Notes: a model not told the origin generated them from the sequence alone. Counted from the stretch's first letter, positions 1 to 8,265 are shown. The stretch is DNA of 64,000 nt from Clostridia bacterium (GCA_030524425.1 JAUNGN010000004.1:62001-126000); one strand, 5' to 3'. Numbers and translations are program-made.

Positions 1-396
1 AAGAAGGTTTCTTTCAAGCCCGTCTGCTGTAGAAGCACAAAAAGTACAGCCCATTCTGCAGCCTGCCTGAGAAGAAATACATACGGCATTGCCATAAGAA
101 TAACGCATAAGTACACTTTCAATAACTACATTATCGCCGATGTCAAAAAGATACTTAATGGTATTATCCTCTTTTGAAATTAATTTTTCAACTATTTTTA
201 AATTTTTTATTGTATATTTTTCTTTCAGTTTTTCCCTTAAAGCCTTAGACAAATTTGTCATTTCCGAAAAATCGGTTACCTGTTTCTGATGAAGCCAGCC
301 GTATATCTGCTTTGCCCTGAACTGCTTTTCTCCCATTTTTTCCAGTTCCGCAGTAAGCTCCTTAAGTGTAAGGGAACGTAAATCTGTTTTATCCAT
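1..396 (-). CDS. rlmN: 23S rRNA/tRNA adenine-C2 methyltransferase RlmN (N-terminal part)
   Basis: This is the first 132 codons of a radical-SAM methyltransferase; the rest lies beyond the left edge. RlmN methylates C2 of an adenine in 23S rRNA and in some tRNAs. The radical-SAM cysteine triad CRMGCTFC is visible at residues 113-120 (Cys113, 117, 120), preceded by the family-typical segment ISSQAGC. The N-terminal accessory helical domain (LKELTAELEKMGEKQFRAKQ) is also typical. The ATG at 396 overlaps the end of rsmB by 8 nt, which indicates translational coupling in an rsmB-rlmN operon, a common order in Firmicutes. Identification is secure; completeness cannot be judged. Confidence 0.95.
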   Translation of the reverse strand, partial: MDKTDLRSLTLKELTAELEKMGEKQFRAKQIYGWLHQKQVTDFSEMTNLSKALREKLKEKYTIKNLKIVEKLISKEDNTIKYLFDIGDNVVIESVLMRYSYGNAVCISSQAGCRMGCTFCASTADGLERNLL

Positions 397-1717
397 TTTT
401 TCTCATCCTTGCTATAAAAAATCCATCTGTGCCATATTGCTGGGGCAAAAGCTGAATATAACCTTCCTCTGCGGTTTTGATGCTTATATTTTCCGGAATG
501 TAAGGAGTCAGGCTTTCTAATTTAAAGCCGTGCTCTCTGCAAAACCACCTTACATTGTCAATGTTTTCCATACGGGATATGGTACAGGTAGAATAAACCA
601 GTACACCATTATCCTTAACTATTGCCGAAGCTGCACTTAATATATCTCTCTGTATCTCGGCAAGCTCCTTAATATCTTCATAAACCCTGTTGTATTTAAT
701 ATCAGGCTTTTTTCTTACCAGTCCAAAGCCTGAACACGGAGCATCAACAATAACATAATCAGCCTTAGTTTCATTATCTTCTTCTGCCCCGTCTTTAAGC
801 TGAGGCGTTATGGAAGAAAGACCAAGCCTTTCTGCTCCGCCTTTAATAAGCTCAAGCTTATGTTCATATATATCTCTTGAATAAATCCTTCCTGTGTTAT
901 TCATATACTCAGCTATAGCAAAGCTTTTTCCTCCGGGAGCAGAACAAACGTCAACAACTGTTGAGTAAGGCTCAGGGGCTAAAACTTTAACGGCAAGCAT
1001 AGAGCTTTCATCCATTATATGAAAAAGTCCCTCTTTATAGCACCTGCTCTCTGAAATATTGTGTGTTCTGTAAATATACAAACTGTTGTCAAGAAGAGAA
1101 TCACTGTCAACTGCAATACCTTCTTCAAAAAATTTATTCTTCAATGTATTTTTATCGGTTTTAACTGTATTGACACATACACTTATTCTTGGAGGCATGG
1201 CAAATGATGAGCAGACTTTTTCCGCCTCATCAAAGGACATTTCCTCAAGCCAGTACTTAATAAGCCACTCGGGATAGGAATATTTTAAGGCAAGTGCCTT
1301 TAGCCTGTCATCAGGATACTTAATATTATCCTTATTCCTTGCAATTGCTCTTAAAACACCGTTTACAAAACCCGCAAGAGTTGAAAAACTTCTTTTTTTT
1401 GCAAGAATAACAGCCTCATTACAGGCAGCGGAAACAGGTATCTTATCCATATAAAGAATCTGATAAACGCCTATTCTGATATTATTTAATATAAAGGGTT
1501 TCATTTTATCTGTTTTTGTCTTTGAAAACTGATTAATAACATAGTCAATATTAATAAGATTTCTTAATGTACCATTGACAAGCTCCGTAATAAACGCCCT
1601 TTGCACAGAAGTAAGCTCTTCATGAGCTGAAAGTGTTTTTCTGAGTATTATATTATTATAAGCTCCTTCGTCAAATATATCCATTAATATAAAAAGTGCA
1701 ATTTCTCTTTCTTTCAT
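389..1717 (-). CDS. rsmB: 16S rRNA (cytosine-967-C5) methyltransferase RsmB
   Basis: The protein has 442 aa. An N-terminal NusB-like RNA-binding domain (about residues 1-130) is followed by a Rossmann-type SAM methyltransferase domain. The SAM-binding motif DVCSAPGGK is at about 256-264. The two family cysteines lie in DAPCSG (about Cys328) and YSTCT (about Cys378), the first typical for proton release and the second for the covalent cytosine intermediate. I chose the ATG at 1717, preceded by GGAG about 8 nt upstream on the minus strand; a start further upstream would add 21 residues without family similarity. It overlaps rlmN downstream and is divergent from plsC. Length and motifs are normal. 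Confidence 0.95.
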   Translation of the reverse strand: MKEREIALFILMDIFDEGAYNNIILRKTLSAHEELTSVQRAFITELVNGTLRNLINIDYVINQFSKTKTDKMKPFILNNIRIGVYQILYMDKIPVSAACNEAVILAKKRSFSTLAGFVNGVLRAIARNKDNIKYPDDRLKALALKYSYPEWLIKYWLEEMSFDEAEKVCSSFAMPPRISVCVNTVKTDKNTLKNKFFEEGIAVDSDSLLDNSLYIYRTHNISESRCYKEGLFHIMDESSMLAVKVLAPEPYSTVVDVCSAPGGKSFAIAEYMNNTGRIYSRDIYEHKLELIKGGAERLGLSSITPQLKDGAEEDNETKADYVIVDAPCSGFGLVRKKPDIKYNRVYEDIKELAEIQRDILSAASAIVKDNGVLVYSTCTISRMENIDNVRWFCREHGFKLESLTPYIPENISIKTAEEGYIQLLPQQYGTDGFFIARMRKNG

Positions 1718-1856
1718 AAATTTATCTCCAAAATAACTTTTATTTTTATTAGAAATGATGTATAATGAACACATAAACAAATAGATATACGAATCTAATT
1801 TATATCATAACATATTTTTCATAAATAAAAAAGCATTTTTTGAAAGGAGTTTAAAT

Positions 1857-2576
1857 ATGTTCAGAACAATTAAATGGTATATAAAATTTATAGGTTCACT
1901 TATAATTAATAATCCTGTATTAAAAAAGGCAGACAAACTTCTTGAACAGGGTAAAAATGAAGAATACGAAGAATTGGTTACAAAAAAAGTATCAGACTGG
2001 GCAATGAACAGAATGAATGACTCAGGGGCAAAAGTAAATGTTTATGGAATTGAAAATCTTCCAAAAGACGGCAGCATACTTTTTGTTTCCAACCACCAAA
2101 GTAACTTTGACATACTTCTGCTTTTGTCATACTTACCTGTACCCAAAGGCTTTGTGGCAAAGACTGAACTTGGCAGCTTTCCATTTGTTAACAAATGGAT
2201 GAAGAAAATTCACTGCCTATTTATGGACAGACATGACATTAAACAGTCTGCACAAATTATAATTGAAGGTATAAAACAGCTTAAAAGCGGTATTAATATG
2301 GTAATATTTCCTGAGGGCACAAGAAGCAAAACAGGTGAGCTTGGAGAATTTAAGGCAGGAAGCTTTAAGCTTGCAACGAAAAGCAAGTGCCTGATTGTAC
2401 CAATAACTATTGACGGTACAAGAAAGATTATGGAAGCAAATAACTACAAAATAATGCCCGAAACAATTAATTTATACATTCACGAACCCATTAATACTTC
2501 CTCTTTGTCAAAAGAAGAACAGGCCCAATTGCCTGACAGGGTAAGAAATATAATTAATAAATGTCTGTTACAGTAA
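1857..2576 (+). CDS. plsC: 1-acyl-sn-glycerol-3-phosphate acyltransferase
   Basis: PlsC acylates lysophosphatidic acid to phosphatidic acid at the membrane during phospholipid synthesis. The catalytic HX4D motif is in NHQSNFD (His80, Asp85), and the substrate-binding block FPEGTRS begins at residue 151. The length of 239 aa is usual for the family. A strong ribosome binding site (GAAAGGAG) lies 8 nt before the ATG. The gene is monocistronic or paired with the following YvlB-like gene 76 nt downstream. It could belong to a lyso-ornithine or other acyltransferase subfamily, because paralogues share these motifs. Confidence 0.9.
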   Translation: MFRTIKWYIKFIGSLIINNPVLKKADKLLEQGKNEEYEELVTKKVSDWAMNRMNDSGAKVNVYGIENLPKDGSILFVSNHQSNFDILLLLSYLPVPKGFVAKTELGSFPFVNKWMKKIHCLFMDRHDIKQSAQIIIEGIKQLKSGINMVIFPEGTRSKTGELGEFKAGSFKLATKSKCLIVPITIDGTRKIMEANNYKIMPETINLYIHEPINTSSLSKEEQAQLPDRVRNIINKCLLQ

Positions 2577-2652
2577 TTAATACTCCATACATTGCTGAAT
2601 AAAAAAAACTATATATTGTAAAACTAAAATAAATGAAAGAGAGGTAATTAAA

Positions 2653-3096
2653 ATGAAAAAGGAAAGAATGACTATACTTAAAATGATTAATGACGGAAAA
2701 ATTACCGTTGATGAAGCCATAAAGCTTATGGAAAGTATTAAGTCAGCAAAGGCAATGGACACCGGCGATGTAATTGAAAGCGTTAAGGAAAAAGTAAGCG
2801 AAATTGTTGAGGATGCCAAGCCTGTTGTAAAGAAATATGCCGCTAAGGCTAAAGAGGTGGGCGAAGAAGTCTATAACAAGGGGAAGGCTAAGGTTGAAGA
2901 ATATAAGACCAGGGCTAAAAACTCTGATTTCGCAGATGAAATAATTATTGATCCTGCCGGTGAAGCTATGGAAGCAGCAGAAGAAACTGCAGGGGCTGTC
3001 ATCGAAAAAATTGCAGAAGCTGTTGATACAGCTCATGAAACGATTGAAGGTAACAATGATAATACAATTAAGGCTTCAAATAATGAAAATGAATAA
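2653..3096 (+). CDS. YvlB-like N-terminal domain protein with long amphipathic helical tail
   Basis: The protein has 147 aa and unknown function. The first 30 residues (MKKERMTILKMINDGKITVD and onward) match the short helical N-terminus seen in YvlB and SHOCT-like proteins of Firmicutes, in which the phrase 'I..G.IT.DEA..L' recurs. The rest is charged, alanine-rich and strongly helical, with repeated blocks of the kind EKVSEIVEDAKPVVKKYAAK, reminiscent of apolipoprotein-like or YtxH-type helices. No signal peptide or membrane segment is visible. AGAGAGG precedes the ATG. It may associate with membranes or act as an envelope-stress factor, but that is inference. A terminator follows at about 3193. 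Confidence 0.6.
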   Translation: MKKERMTILKMINDGKITVDEAIKLMESIKSAKAMDTGDVIESVKEKVSEIVEDAKPVVKKYAAKAKEVGEEVYNKGKAKVEEYKTRAKNSDFADEIIIDPAGEAMEAAEETAGAVIEKIAEAVDTAHETIEGNNDNTIKASNNENE

Positions 3097-3192
3097 TCTT
3101 AAACAGTATATCTTTGATATTTCTTAATCAGTATGCAAAATTTTACAGATTTTTTTATAAGCTCTAAAAACTGACATATTTAATAAAGGGGC

Positions 3193-3223
3193 GGGACAGG
3201 TCAAATGTCCTGTCCCCTTTTTT
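3193..3223 (+). terminator. Intrinsic terminator after the YvlB-like gene
   Basis: An 8-bp perfect stem (GGGACAGG/CCTGTCCC) with an 8-nt loop is followed by a run of six T. It lies about 95 nt after the stop codon of the gene ending at 3096. Confidence 0.75.
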
Positions 3224-3272
3224 CATTTCAATCATCATATAATTTGTATCATAAAAACGGAATATATATAAA

Positions 3273-3302
3273 TGACGGCTGTTGCCTATGCAACAGCCGT
3301 CA
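3273..3302 (-). terminator. Hairpin terminator downstream of rplL
   Basis: A 13-bp perfect stem (TGACGGCTGTTGC with its complement) has a 4-nt loop and sits 20 nt beyond the rplL stop on the minus strand. The downstream tract is AT-rich but not a pure T run, so termination strength is uncertain. Confidence 0.65.
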
Positions 3303-3321
3303 AAAATCATCATAATTTAAA

Positions 3322-3702
3322 TTACTTTAAAGTTACCTTAGCGCCAACTTCCTCAAGCTTAGCCTTGATAGAATCAGCCTCTTCCTTAGCAACGCCTTCC
3401 TTAAGAACCTTAGGAGCACCGTCAACAACTTCCTTAGCTTCCTTAAGACCAAGACCTGTGATTTCTCTAACAGTCTTAATAACCTTAATCTTCTCAGCGC
3501 CAACCTCAGTTAACTCTACGTCAAACTCAGTCTTTTCGTCCTCAGCAGCACCGCCTGCAGCAGCACCGCCTGCAGCAACTACCATACCTGCAGCAGCAGA
3601 TACACCAAATTCTTCCTCAGCAGCCTTTACTAAATCGTTAAGCTCAAGAACAGTAAGTTCCTTAACAGCAGCAATAATCTCTTCAATTGATAACTTAGCC
3701 AT
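3322..3702 (-). CDS. rplL: 50S ribosomal protein L7/L12
   Basis: This is the stalk protein that recruits translational GTPases, binding as dimers to L10. The protein has 126 aa, with an N-terminal dimerisation helix pair ([20 protein letters not shown]), an Ala/Gly-rich hinge at about residues 34-53 and the conserved C-terminal globular domain ([20 protein letters not shown]). It lies 80 nt downstream of rplJ and is co-transcribed with it. Unusually, neither rpoB nor rplK/rplA is adjacent. GGAGG precedes the ATG. Confidence 0.98.
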   Translation of the reverse strand: MAKLSIEEIIAAVKELTVLELNDLVKAAEEEFGVSAAAGMVVAAGGAAAGGAAEDEKTEFDVELTEVGAEKIKVIKTVREITGLGLKEAKEVVDGAPKVLKEGVAKEEADSIKAKLEEVGAKVTLK

Positions 3703-3782
3703 TTTTAATTTCCTCCATAATTTCTAAATTTTTGTTTTTAAATCAGTAAATAAAATTTGCCTTAAATAAACTCAAGCACAAA

Positions 3783-4283
3783 TTAAGCCTCTGCAGCTTC
3801 GCCGTCCTTTTCTGCAATAGCCTTGATAACTCTTGCGAAAGAACCCATAGGTGACTTGAAGCTTCCCAATAACTTTGAAAGGAGAACCTCTCTTGATGGA
3901 ATATCAGCAACAGCAGCCATACCCTTAGCATCATAACAAGTGCCTTCAATAACACCGGCCTTGAATTCAAGAGCCTTGGCACCCTTCATAAACTTGTTCA
4001 TGATAGAAGCAGCAACAGTCGGATCCTCATAACAGATAGCAATAGCACTAGGACCTTCAAAATAATCCTTTAAGCCCTCAAACTGAGTACCCTCTACCGC
4101 TAAATTCATCATAGTATTCTTGTAAACCTTATAGTCAACACCGGCTTCTCTTAACTGCTTACGAAGATTAGTATCCTCTGCAACTGTAAGACCTCTGGCA
4201 TCAACTAAAACAGCAGAACTTGCCTTTTCAAGCTTTTCCTTAATTTCGTTTACAATAACCTGCTTTTCAGCAACCTTAGCCAT
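3783..4283 (-). CDS. rplJ: 50S ribosomal protein L10
   Basis: L10 forms the base of the ribosomal stalk and binds 23S rRNA and L7/L12 dimers. The 166 aa include the typical start KQVIVNEIKEKLEKASSAVL, the segment VDARGLTV and a C-terminal helix that would hold L7/L12. It is preceded by the canonical L10 leader, to which L10 (with L12) binds to repress its own synthesis. A good ribosome binding site (GGAGGTG) precedes the ATG. Its isolation from rplK-rplA is noted as a finding. Confidence 0.98.
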   Translation of the reverse strand: MAKVAEKQVIVNEIKEKLEKASSAVLVDARGLTVAEDTNLRKQLREAGVDYKVYKNTMMNLAVEGTQFEGLKDYFEGPSAIAICYEDPTVAASIMNKFMKGAKALEFKAGVIEGTCYDAKGMAAVADIPSREVLLSKLLGSFKSPMGSFARVIKAIAEKDGEAAEA

Positions 4284-4316
4284 TATTTACACCTCCTATA
4301 TTATTATAAGCCGTAT

Positions 4317-4425
4317 AAAAAAACTCCCTGTCACAGACAGGGAGGTAAATACAAATCAAATGTATCCTCGGCAGGTAGTTACACGTTACGACATAATGTC
4401 ACCTGCTGTCTACGGCACTTTTAAT
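4317..4425 (-). promoter_or_regulatory. Ribosomal protein L10 leader with attenuator hairpin
   Basis: Read on the minus strand, the leader begins AGTGCCGTAGACAGCAGGTG and contains the paired AGCAGGTGACAT/ATGTCGTAAC...CTACCTGCC elements typical of the Firmicutes L10 leader, which mimics the L10 site on 23S rRNA. It ends in a strong hairpin (CTCCCTGT/ACAGGGAG, 4324-4344) followed by seven T on the minus strand, an intrinsic attenuator about 35 nt before the rplJ start. Excess L10-L12 binding should favour premature termination. Confidence 0.9.
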
Positions 4426-4454
4426 ATAATAACACATTACAAATAATTTGTCAA
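4426..4454 (-). promoter_or_regulatory. SigA promoter of rplJL
   Basis: On the minus strand there is a perfect TTGACA (4449-4454), a 17-nt spacer and TATTAT (4426-4431), immediately before the L10 leader. The -35 box lies only 9 nt beyond the stop of the preceding SseB gene. Confidence 0.85.
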
Positions 4455-4462
4455 CATCTTTT

Positions 4463-4861
4463 TTATTTTTTTACTTTAATATGACTTTTAACCTTATCAA
4501 GAAAATCCTTCTTAAGTGCCATACTATTATTTCCTCCATGGTCAATTAACACACCTGCATATTCTGCACCCTCAACATTAACAATACCACAGATATCATT
4601 ATAACCAAGTTCAAGAAACTGAACATCTTTTCTCCATGCCCCAATAGCCTCAACACTTGTAAACACAAGCAAGAAGCTTCCATTTTCAGCAGCAATGGAG
4701 TAATATCCCATTTTAGTAATATTATGAGTTTGCCGGTCAGCCTCTACTACAACCGGCACAAAGAATTTGTCACTAATAAGCTTAGAAACAAATTCCATTT
4801 TATTATTTTCGGAAGAGTCCCCTTTTAATCTTAAAATACTCTCCGCCAATGCTTTGCTCAT
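4463..4861 (-). CDS. SseB-family protein (third of three tandem copies)
   Basis: The protein has 132 aa and resembles the SseB N-terminal domain. Visible family features are the central segment FLLVFTSVEAIGAW and the 'AGVLIDHGGNNSMAL' block, which corresponds to the usual 'G.vIdP.g.n..l' ending. SseB was named for enhanced serine sensitivity in E. coli; its molecular role is not established. It is the last gene of a three-gene run (10-nt gap to the previous gene), and no clear terminator separates it from the rplJ promoter. A ribosome binding site AGAGGTG supports the ATG at 4861. Confidence 0.75.
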   Translation of the reverse strand: MSKALAESILRLKGDSSENNKMEFVSKLISDKFFVPVVVEADRQTHNITKMGYYSIAAENGSFLLVFTSVEAIGAWRKDVQFLELGYNDICGIVNVEGAEYAGVLIDHGGNNSMALKKDFLDKVKSHIKVKK

Positions 4862-4871
4862 ATAACACCTC

Positions 4872-5636
4872 TTATTTTCTATAAAAAGGAGATGCCTCCT
4901 TTATATATTTTTGTGCAACCTTATCAAATGATGGCATAAGTCCTATTGTTTCACCTTTCTTCATAACTGTGTGTGCAACAGCGGCAATACCATCAAAAGC
5001 AGCTTTTAAGCTGCCATCCTTACAAAATTCAACAACAAGTACGGGAGTAGGCTTATCTTCTCCCTTTCTTATTGTTTCCATAAAATAAGCAGAACTTATA
5101 TTATCCCGGGAATCAAAATAGTCACATAAAGCCTTTTTAAGTTTTTCAGGCGGACTGCTTACCTGTCTGAGTCCAATATCTCCTTCTGTTTGTATTTTCT
5201 CAGGTCTGATGACAACATCAGGATTATTGGCTTTCTCAATATTTTGTATAAGACTGTTTTGTACAGCCAAATTACAGCCGCAAGGGTCAATAACAAAACC
5301 ATCATAGCCCTTTCTGCCAAGAACCATATTTTTAATATTGTCATATCCCCTTATAAGATACATTTTGTTAGGATTTTTATTCCACTTTTCAAATTCCTCA
5401 CCGCTTGTAAACACAGCAAGATAATTAAGCCCCTTGCTTGTTGTCATGGAAAAATAGTTTACTGTGGCATCTGCGGGAATCTTATTGTTAACAGGCTCAG
5501 GAATAATAACTACAGGCAATATAAACTTTGCACTGATAAGCTTTTGCAAAAACCACAGTCTGTTTTCCTGAACAGCATTTTCCTTAAGTTTTAACGCTGC
5601 CTCTACAAGAGCAGTATTATCAATAGGAATATTCAT
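4872..5636 (-). CDS. SseB-family protein with N- and C-terminal domains (second of three)
   Basis: This is a 254-aa protein. Residues 1-130 repeat the domain found in both neighbours (NYLAVFTSGEEFEKW, then DGFVIDPCGCNLAVQN). The second half (about 150-250) resembles the SseB C-terminal domain, with LKKALCDYFDSRDNISSAYF and PVLVVEFCKDGSLKAAFDGI. It is therefore the only full-length SseB-like protein of the trio, flanked by two single-domain copies. GGAGG lies 9 nt before the ATG. Its function is unknown; no transmembrane or signal segment is visible. Confidence 0.78.
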   Translation of the reverse strand: MNIPIDNTALVEAALKLKENAVQENRLWFLQKLISAKFILPVVIIPEPVNNKIPADATVNYFSMTTSKGLNYLAVFTSGEEFEKWNKNPNKMYLIRGYDNIKNMVLGRKGYDGFVIDPCGCNLAVQNSLIQNIEKANNPDVVIRPEKIQTEGDIGLRQVSSPPEKLKKALCDYFDSRDNISSAYFMETIRKGEDKPTPVLVVEFCKDGSLKAAFDGIAAVAHTVMKKGETIGLMPSFDKVAQKYIKEASPFYRK

Positions 5637-5650
5637 TTAAAATTCCTCCA

Positions 5651-6046
5651 TTATTCCTTTGGAATCATTTCCTCTCTGAGAATAGCCATATTTTCACCCT
5701 TTGAATCAATTATAAAGCCGTCAAGACCGCTTTTCTCATTAGTAACAATTGTTCTTATTGTTACAAAATTGTGTAAAATACCAACTATGTCTGATCTGTC
5801 GCCATAACACTTTTCAAGTTCCTCAGGACTTGAGAAAACACTTAAGAATCTCTTGCCGTCTGAGGTCATTAAAGCACAGTACTTACCGTTCTTATTGGGA
5901 CTGTCACCTTTTTCAACGCTGACAGGCACATAAAAAGCAGTATCTACTACAGCCTTAAAAAATTCCTCCTGAAAAATTACTGTTCTGACAGCTTTAAACT
6001 GTTTCATAGCCTCAACAAGTTTAGAATTATCCGGTTTCTTATTCAT
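5651..6046 (-). CDS. SseB-family protein (first of three tandem copies)
   Basis: The protein has 131 aa and is a single SseB N-terminal-like domain. It carries GKRFLSVFSSPEELEKCYG and DGFIIDSKGENMAILREE, matching the equivalent blocks in the two genes downstream. It opens the three-gene operon (gaps of 14 and 10 nt) and has an AGAGAGG ribosome binding site. The three copies are clearly divergent in sequence, so the duplication is not recent. Function is unknown. Confidence 0.75.
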   Translation of the reverse strand: MNKKPDNSKLVEAMKQFKAVRTVIFQEEFFKAVVDTAFYVPVSVEKGDSPNKNGKYCALMTSDGKRFLSVFSSPEELEKCYGDRSDIVGILHNFVTIRTIVTNEKSGLDGFIIDSKGENMAILREEMIPKE

Positions 6047-6119
6047 TTTTTTACCTCTCTCATTACTTTTACTATTTTTATTCAGAAAACATCAAAACAA
6101 CTATTAACTTTCTTATTTT

Positions 6120-7169
6120 TTATCTTTCCAAAACCTCGTCTATAATATCCTTAACAGTCGAAATTTTATCAATCTTATATACATTCTCACCGCAAAAAAC
6201 AAGTGCATTATCAATGTCACCGTTAGCTCCGTTAAAAAGAGCCTTTGAAATACAATACGGTATCGTCTTCGGATCACAATGCACAAGACATTTAAAACAA
6301 CGTGAAACCTTACAGCCTTCCGGCACTATATCCTTAATAAAATGATTATTCAATGCTCTGCCGGGCATACCGACAGGACTTTTAACAATTTTAACATCCT
6401 CAAGCTTTGCTTTTATATAAGCTTCCTTAAAAGCTATATCAGCATCACATTCCTCAGTGGCAACAAAACGTGTAGCCATCTGAACACCGTCAAGTCCCAA
6501 GTCCTCAATGCAGTGCTTAACATCCTCTTTGCTATATACACCGCCGCCGAAAACCACAGGAATAGTCTTGTTATATTTCTCTTCAAATTCCCTTTTGGTT
6601 TCAATTATTTTAAGGATTTCATCATCAAAATTATCAATAGACATAACTTCCTCAGCCTTAAAGCCCAAATGACCTCCGGCCTTAGGTCCTTCAATAACAA
6701 GCAGATCAGGAAGTCTGTCATATTTTTTAACCCAGCGTGAAAAAATAACCTTACAAGCCTTTGCAGATGATACAATAGGGGCAAGCTTAATATCAGAGCC
6801 GGCTGCAAACTTAGGAAGATCCATAGGAAGTCCCGCACCTGATACTATAAGGTCAGCACCATTTTCAATACAGCACTTTACAAAATCCTCATAATGGGTA
6901 ACTGCCACCATAATGTTTACACCGATTATACCGCCGTCAGATTCTTCCTTGGCAAGTTTTATTTCCCTTGCTAAAGCTCTCATATTGGCATCAAAGGTGT
7001 TTGTATAAAAATCCGGCTCTCTAAATCCCGGCTGCGCAGCAGAAATAACACCGATACCGCCCTCTCTTGCCACTGCCGCAGCAAGCTTATGAAGGCTGAT
7101 ACCAACGCCCATACCGCCCTGTATAATAGGAATTCTTGCAGTCAAATCACCAATCACTAATTTTTTCAT
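6120..7169 (-). CDS. NAD(P)H-dependent flavin oxidoreductase, FabK/nitronate monooxygenase family
   Basis: The protein has 349 aa from the ATG at 7169, preceded by AGAGG; an upstream start lacks support. It is a TIM-barrel FMN enzyme with the family start IPIIQGGMGVGIS, the catalytic-His block EGPKAGGHLG, the phosphate-binding VFGGGVYS and GVQMATRF. Members are either 2-nitropropane dioxygenases or FabK enoyl-ACP reductases. No fab genes are nearby, so nitronate monooxygenase-like is the safer name. The C-terminus carries a cysteine group (CKVSRCFKCLVHC, then PYC) that is not part of the FMN core and could bind a metal or an Fe-S cluster. It has its own promoter and is divergent from the NusG_II operon. 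Confidence 0.85.
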   Translation of the reverse strand: MKKLVIGDLTARIPIIQGGMGVGISLHKLAAAVAREGGIGVISAAQPGFREPDFYTNTFDANMRALAREIKLAKEESDGGIIGVNIMVAVTHYEDFVKCCIENGADLIVSGAGLPMDLPKFAAGSDIKLAPIVSSAKACKVIFSRWVKKYDRLPDLLVIEGPKAGGHLGFKAEEVMSIDNFDDEILKIIETKREFEEKYNKTIPVVFGGGVYSKEDVKHCIEDLGLDGVQMATRFVATEECDADIAFKEAYIKAKLEDVKIVKSPVGMPGRALNNHFIKDIVPEGCKVSRCFKCLVHCDPKTIPYCISKALFNGANGDIDNALVFCGENVYKIDKISTVKDIIDEVLER

Positions 7170-7236
7170 TAAAATTACCTCTTCTATATATCTCAATAAA
7201 TGTACAAATAAACCTATTCAAACATTATCCAATATG

Positions 7237-7265
7237 ATTATACCATTTAAAATTGCTTTTGTCTA
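7237..7265 (-). promoter_or_regulatory. Promoter of the flavin oxidoreductase gene
   Basis: On the minus strand TAGACA (7260-7265), a 17-nt spacer and TATAAT (7237-7242) lie about 70 nt before the start codon. Confidence 0.6.
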
Positions 7266-7271
7266 TAACTT

Positions 7272-7300
7272 TTGACATAATTAAAATAATGTTGTATACT
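7272..7300 (+). promoter_or_regulatory. SigA promoter of the NusG_II-Gx-apbE operon
   Basis: TTGACA (7272-7277), a 17-nt spacer and TATACT (7295-7300) lie 26 nt before the ATG of the NusG_II gene. It is back-to-back with the promoter of the flavin oxidoreductase. Confidence 0.8.
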
Positions 7301-7326
7301 AAAAACATGGAAATAAGGAGACAAAA

Positions 7327-7707
7327 ATGACTGAGCATAAATTTTTTAACAAAAAGGATTTTGTAATAATTGCTATTATTTTAATAATGGCTCTGGCCCT
7401 CTTTTGTGTGTACTTTTTATACACAAATAAAGAAAGTTCCTGTGTACGGGTCATATATGCAGGGGAAGTACTGGATGAACTCCCTCTTAATGAAAACTGC
7501 ATATATTCGCCTGAAAAAAATACAAATATCGTAATAGAAATTAAGAATAACAGGGCACGTTTCAGAGAATCTGACTGCCCCGATAAAATATGCGTAAATA
7601 CAGGCTGGATTTCAAGAGCAGGACAAACTGCCATATGTCTGCCAAATAAAATGTCTATTGTTATAAAAAGCAATAAAAACAATAATATTGCTGATACGGA
7701 AATATGA
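7327..7707 (+). CDS. NusG domain II-containing extracytoplasmic protein
   Basis: The protein has 126 aa: one N-terminal membrane anchor (about residues 12-35) and an extracellular NusG domain II (PF07009-type). The paired-cysteine signature DCPDKICVNTGWI with the later GQTAICLPN is diagnostic. The family is almost always encoded next to a Gx/heptaprenyl-diphosphate-synthase-I-like membrane protein and ApbE, as here, suggesting a shared role with surface flavinylated redox proteins. The exact role is unproven. The ribosome binding site is AAGGAG. The next gene starts 33 nt downstream. Confidence 0.85.
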   Translation: MTEHKFFNKKDFVIIAIILIMALALFCVYFLYTNKESSCVRVIYAGEVLDELPLNENCIYSPEKNTNIVIEIKNNRARFRESDCPDKICVNTGWISRAGQTAICLPNKMSIVIKSNKNNNIADTEI

Positions 7708-7740
7708 CATTTAATTTATTTATAAGGAAAGGAGCAAAAA

Positions 7741-8265
7741 ATGAACAACTTTTCAAAAGCAAAATATATTTCCTGCATGGCAATGCTGCTTACTCTTATA
7801 GTAGCTCTTTCCATATTCGAAGCTATGCTTCCGCCCTTCCCCATGCTTCCGCCCGGAGTAAAAATAGGTCTGGCAAACATAGTTACAATGTACACTCTTT
7901 TCTTTATTGGCAAAAAGCAGGCATTCAGCCTGAACATAGCCAAAGGTGTTTTTATACTTATAACAAGAGGTATAACCTCCGGCATATTAAGTCTTTGCGG
8001 AGGTATATTATCCATATGTGTTATTATTTTACTTTCAGGACTTTTTAAAGACAAAATTTCATATATGCTTCTAAGTATTTTTGGTGCAATCTCTCACAAC
8101 ATAGGTCAGCTGATTGCCATAACAATAATACTCGGCAACAAATATGCTCTTTATTACCTCCCTGTTTTAATAGGGGCAGGCATACTTATGGGCAGTATAA
8201 CAGGAATTCTTCTCAAAACACTTTTACCTGTTTTATCATATCCCTTAAAGGAGATAAAAAAATGA
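7741..8265 (+). CDS. Gx transporter family protein (heptaprenyl diphosphate synthase component I-like)
   Basis: This 174-aa integral membrane protein has about five hydrophobic helices and belongs to the family annotated as 'Gx transporter' or 'Hpre_diP_synt_I'. Signature stretches are PPGVKIGLANIVTMYTLFF and GAISHNIGQLIAI. The fold resembles ECF S components, so small-molecule uptake is a reasonable guess, while the old name 'synthase component' is poorly supported. It overlaps apbE by 4 nt (ATGA), indicating translational coupling. GAAAGGAG precedes its ATG. Confidence 0.8.
   Translation: MNNFSKAKYISCMAMLLTLIVALSIFEAMLPPFPMLPPGVKIGLANIVTMYTLFFIGKKQAFSLNIAKGVFILITRGITSGILSLCGGILSICVIILLSGLFKDKISYMLLSIFGAISHNIGQLIAITIILGNKYALYYLPVLIGAGILMGSITGILLKTLLPVLSYPLKEIKK

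Noticed and set aside
3272..3727. A 151-codon frame antisense to rplL
   Set aside because: Shadow of the alanine-rich L7/L12 gene; no start signal.
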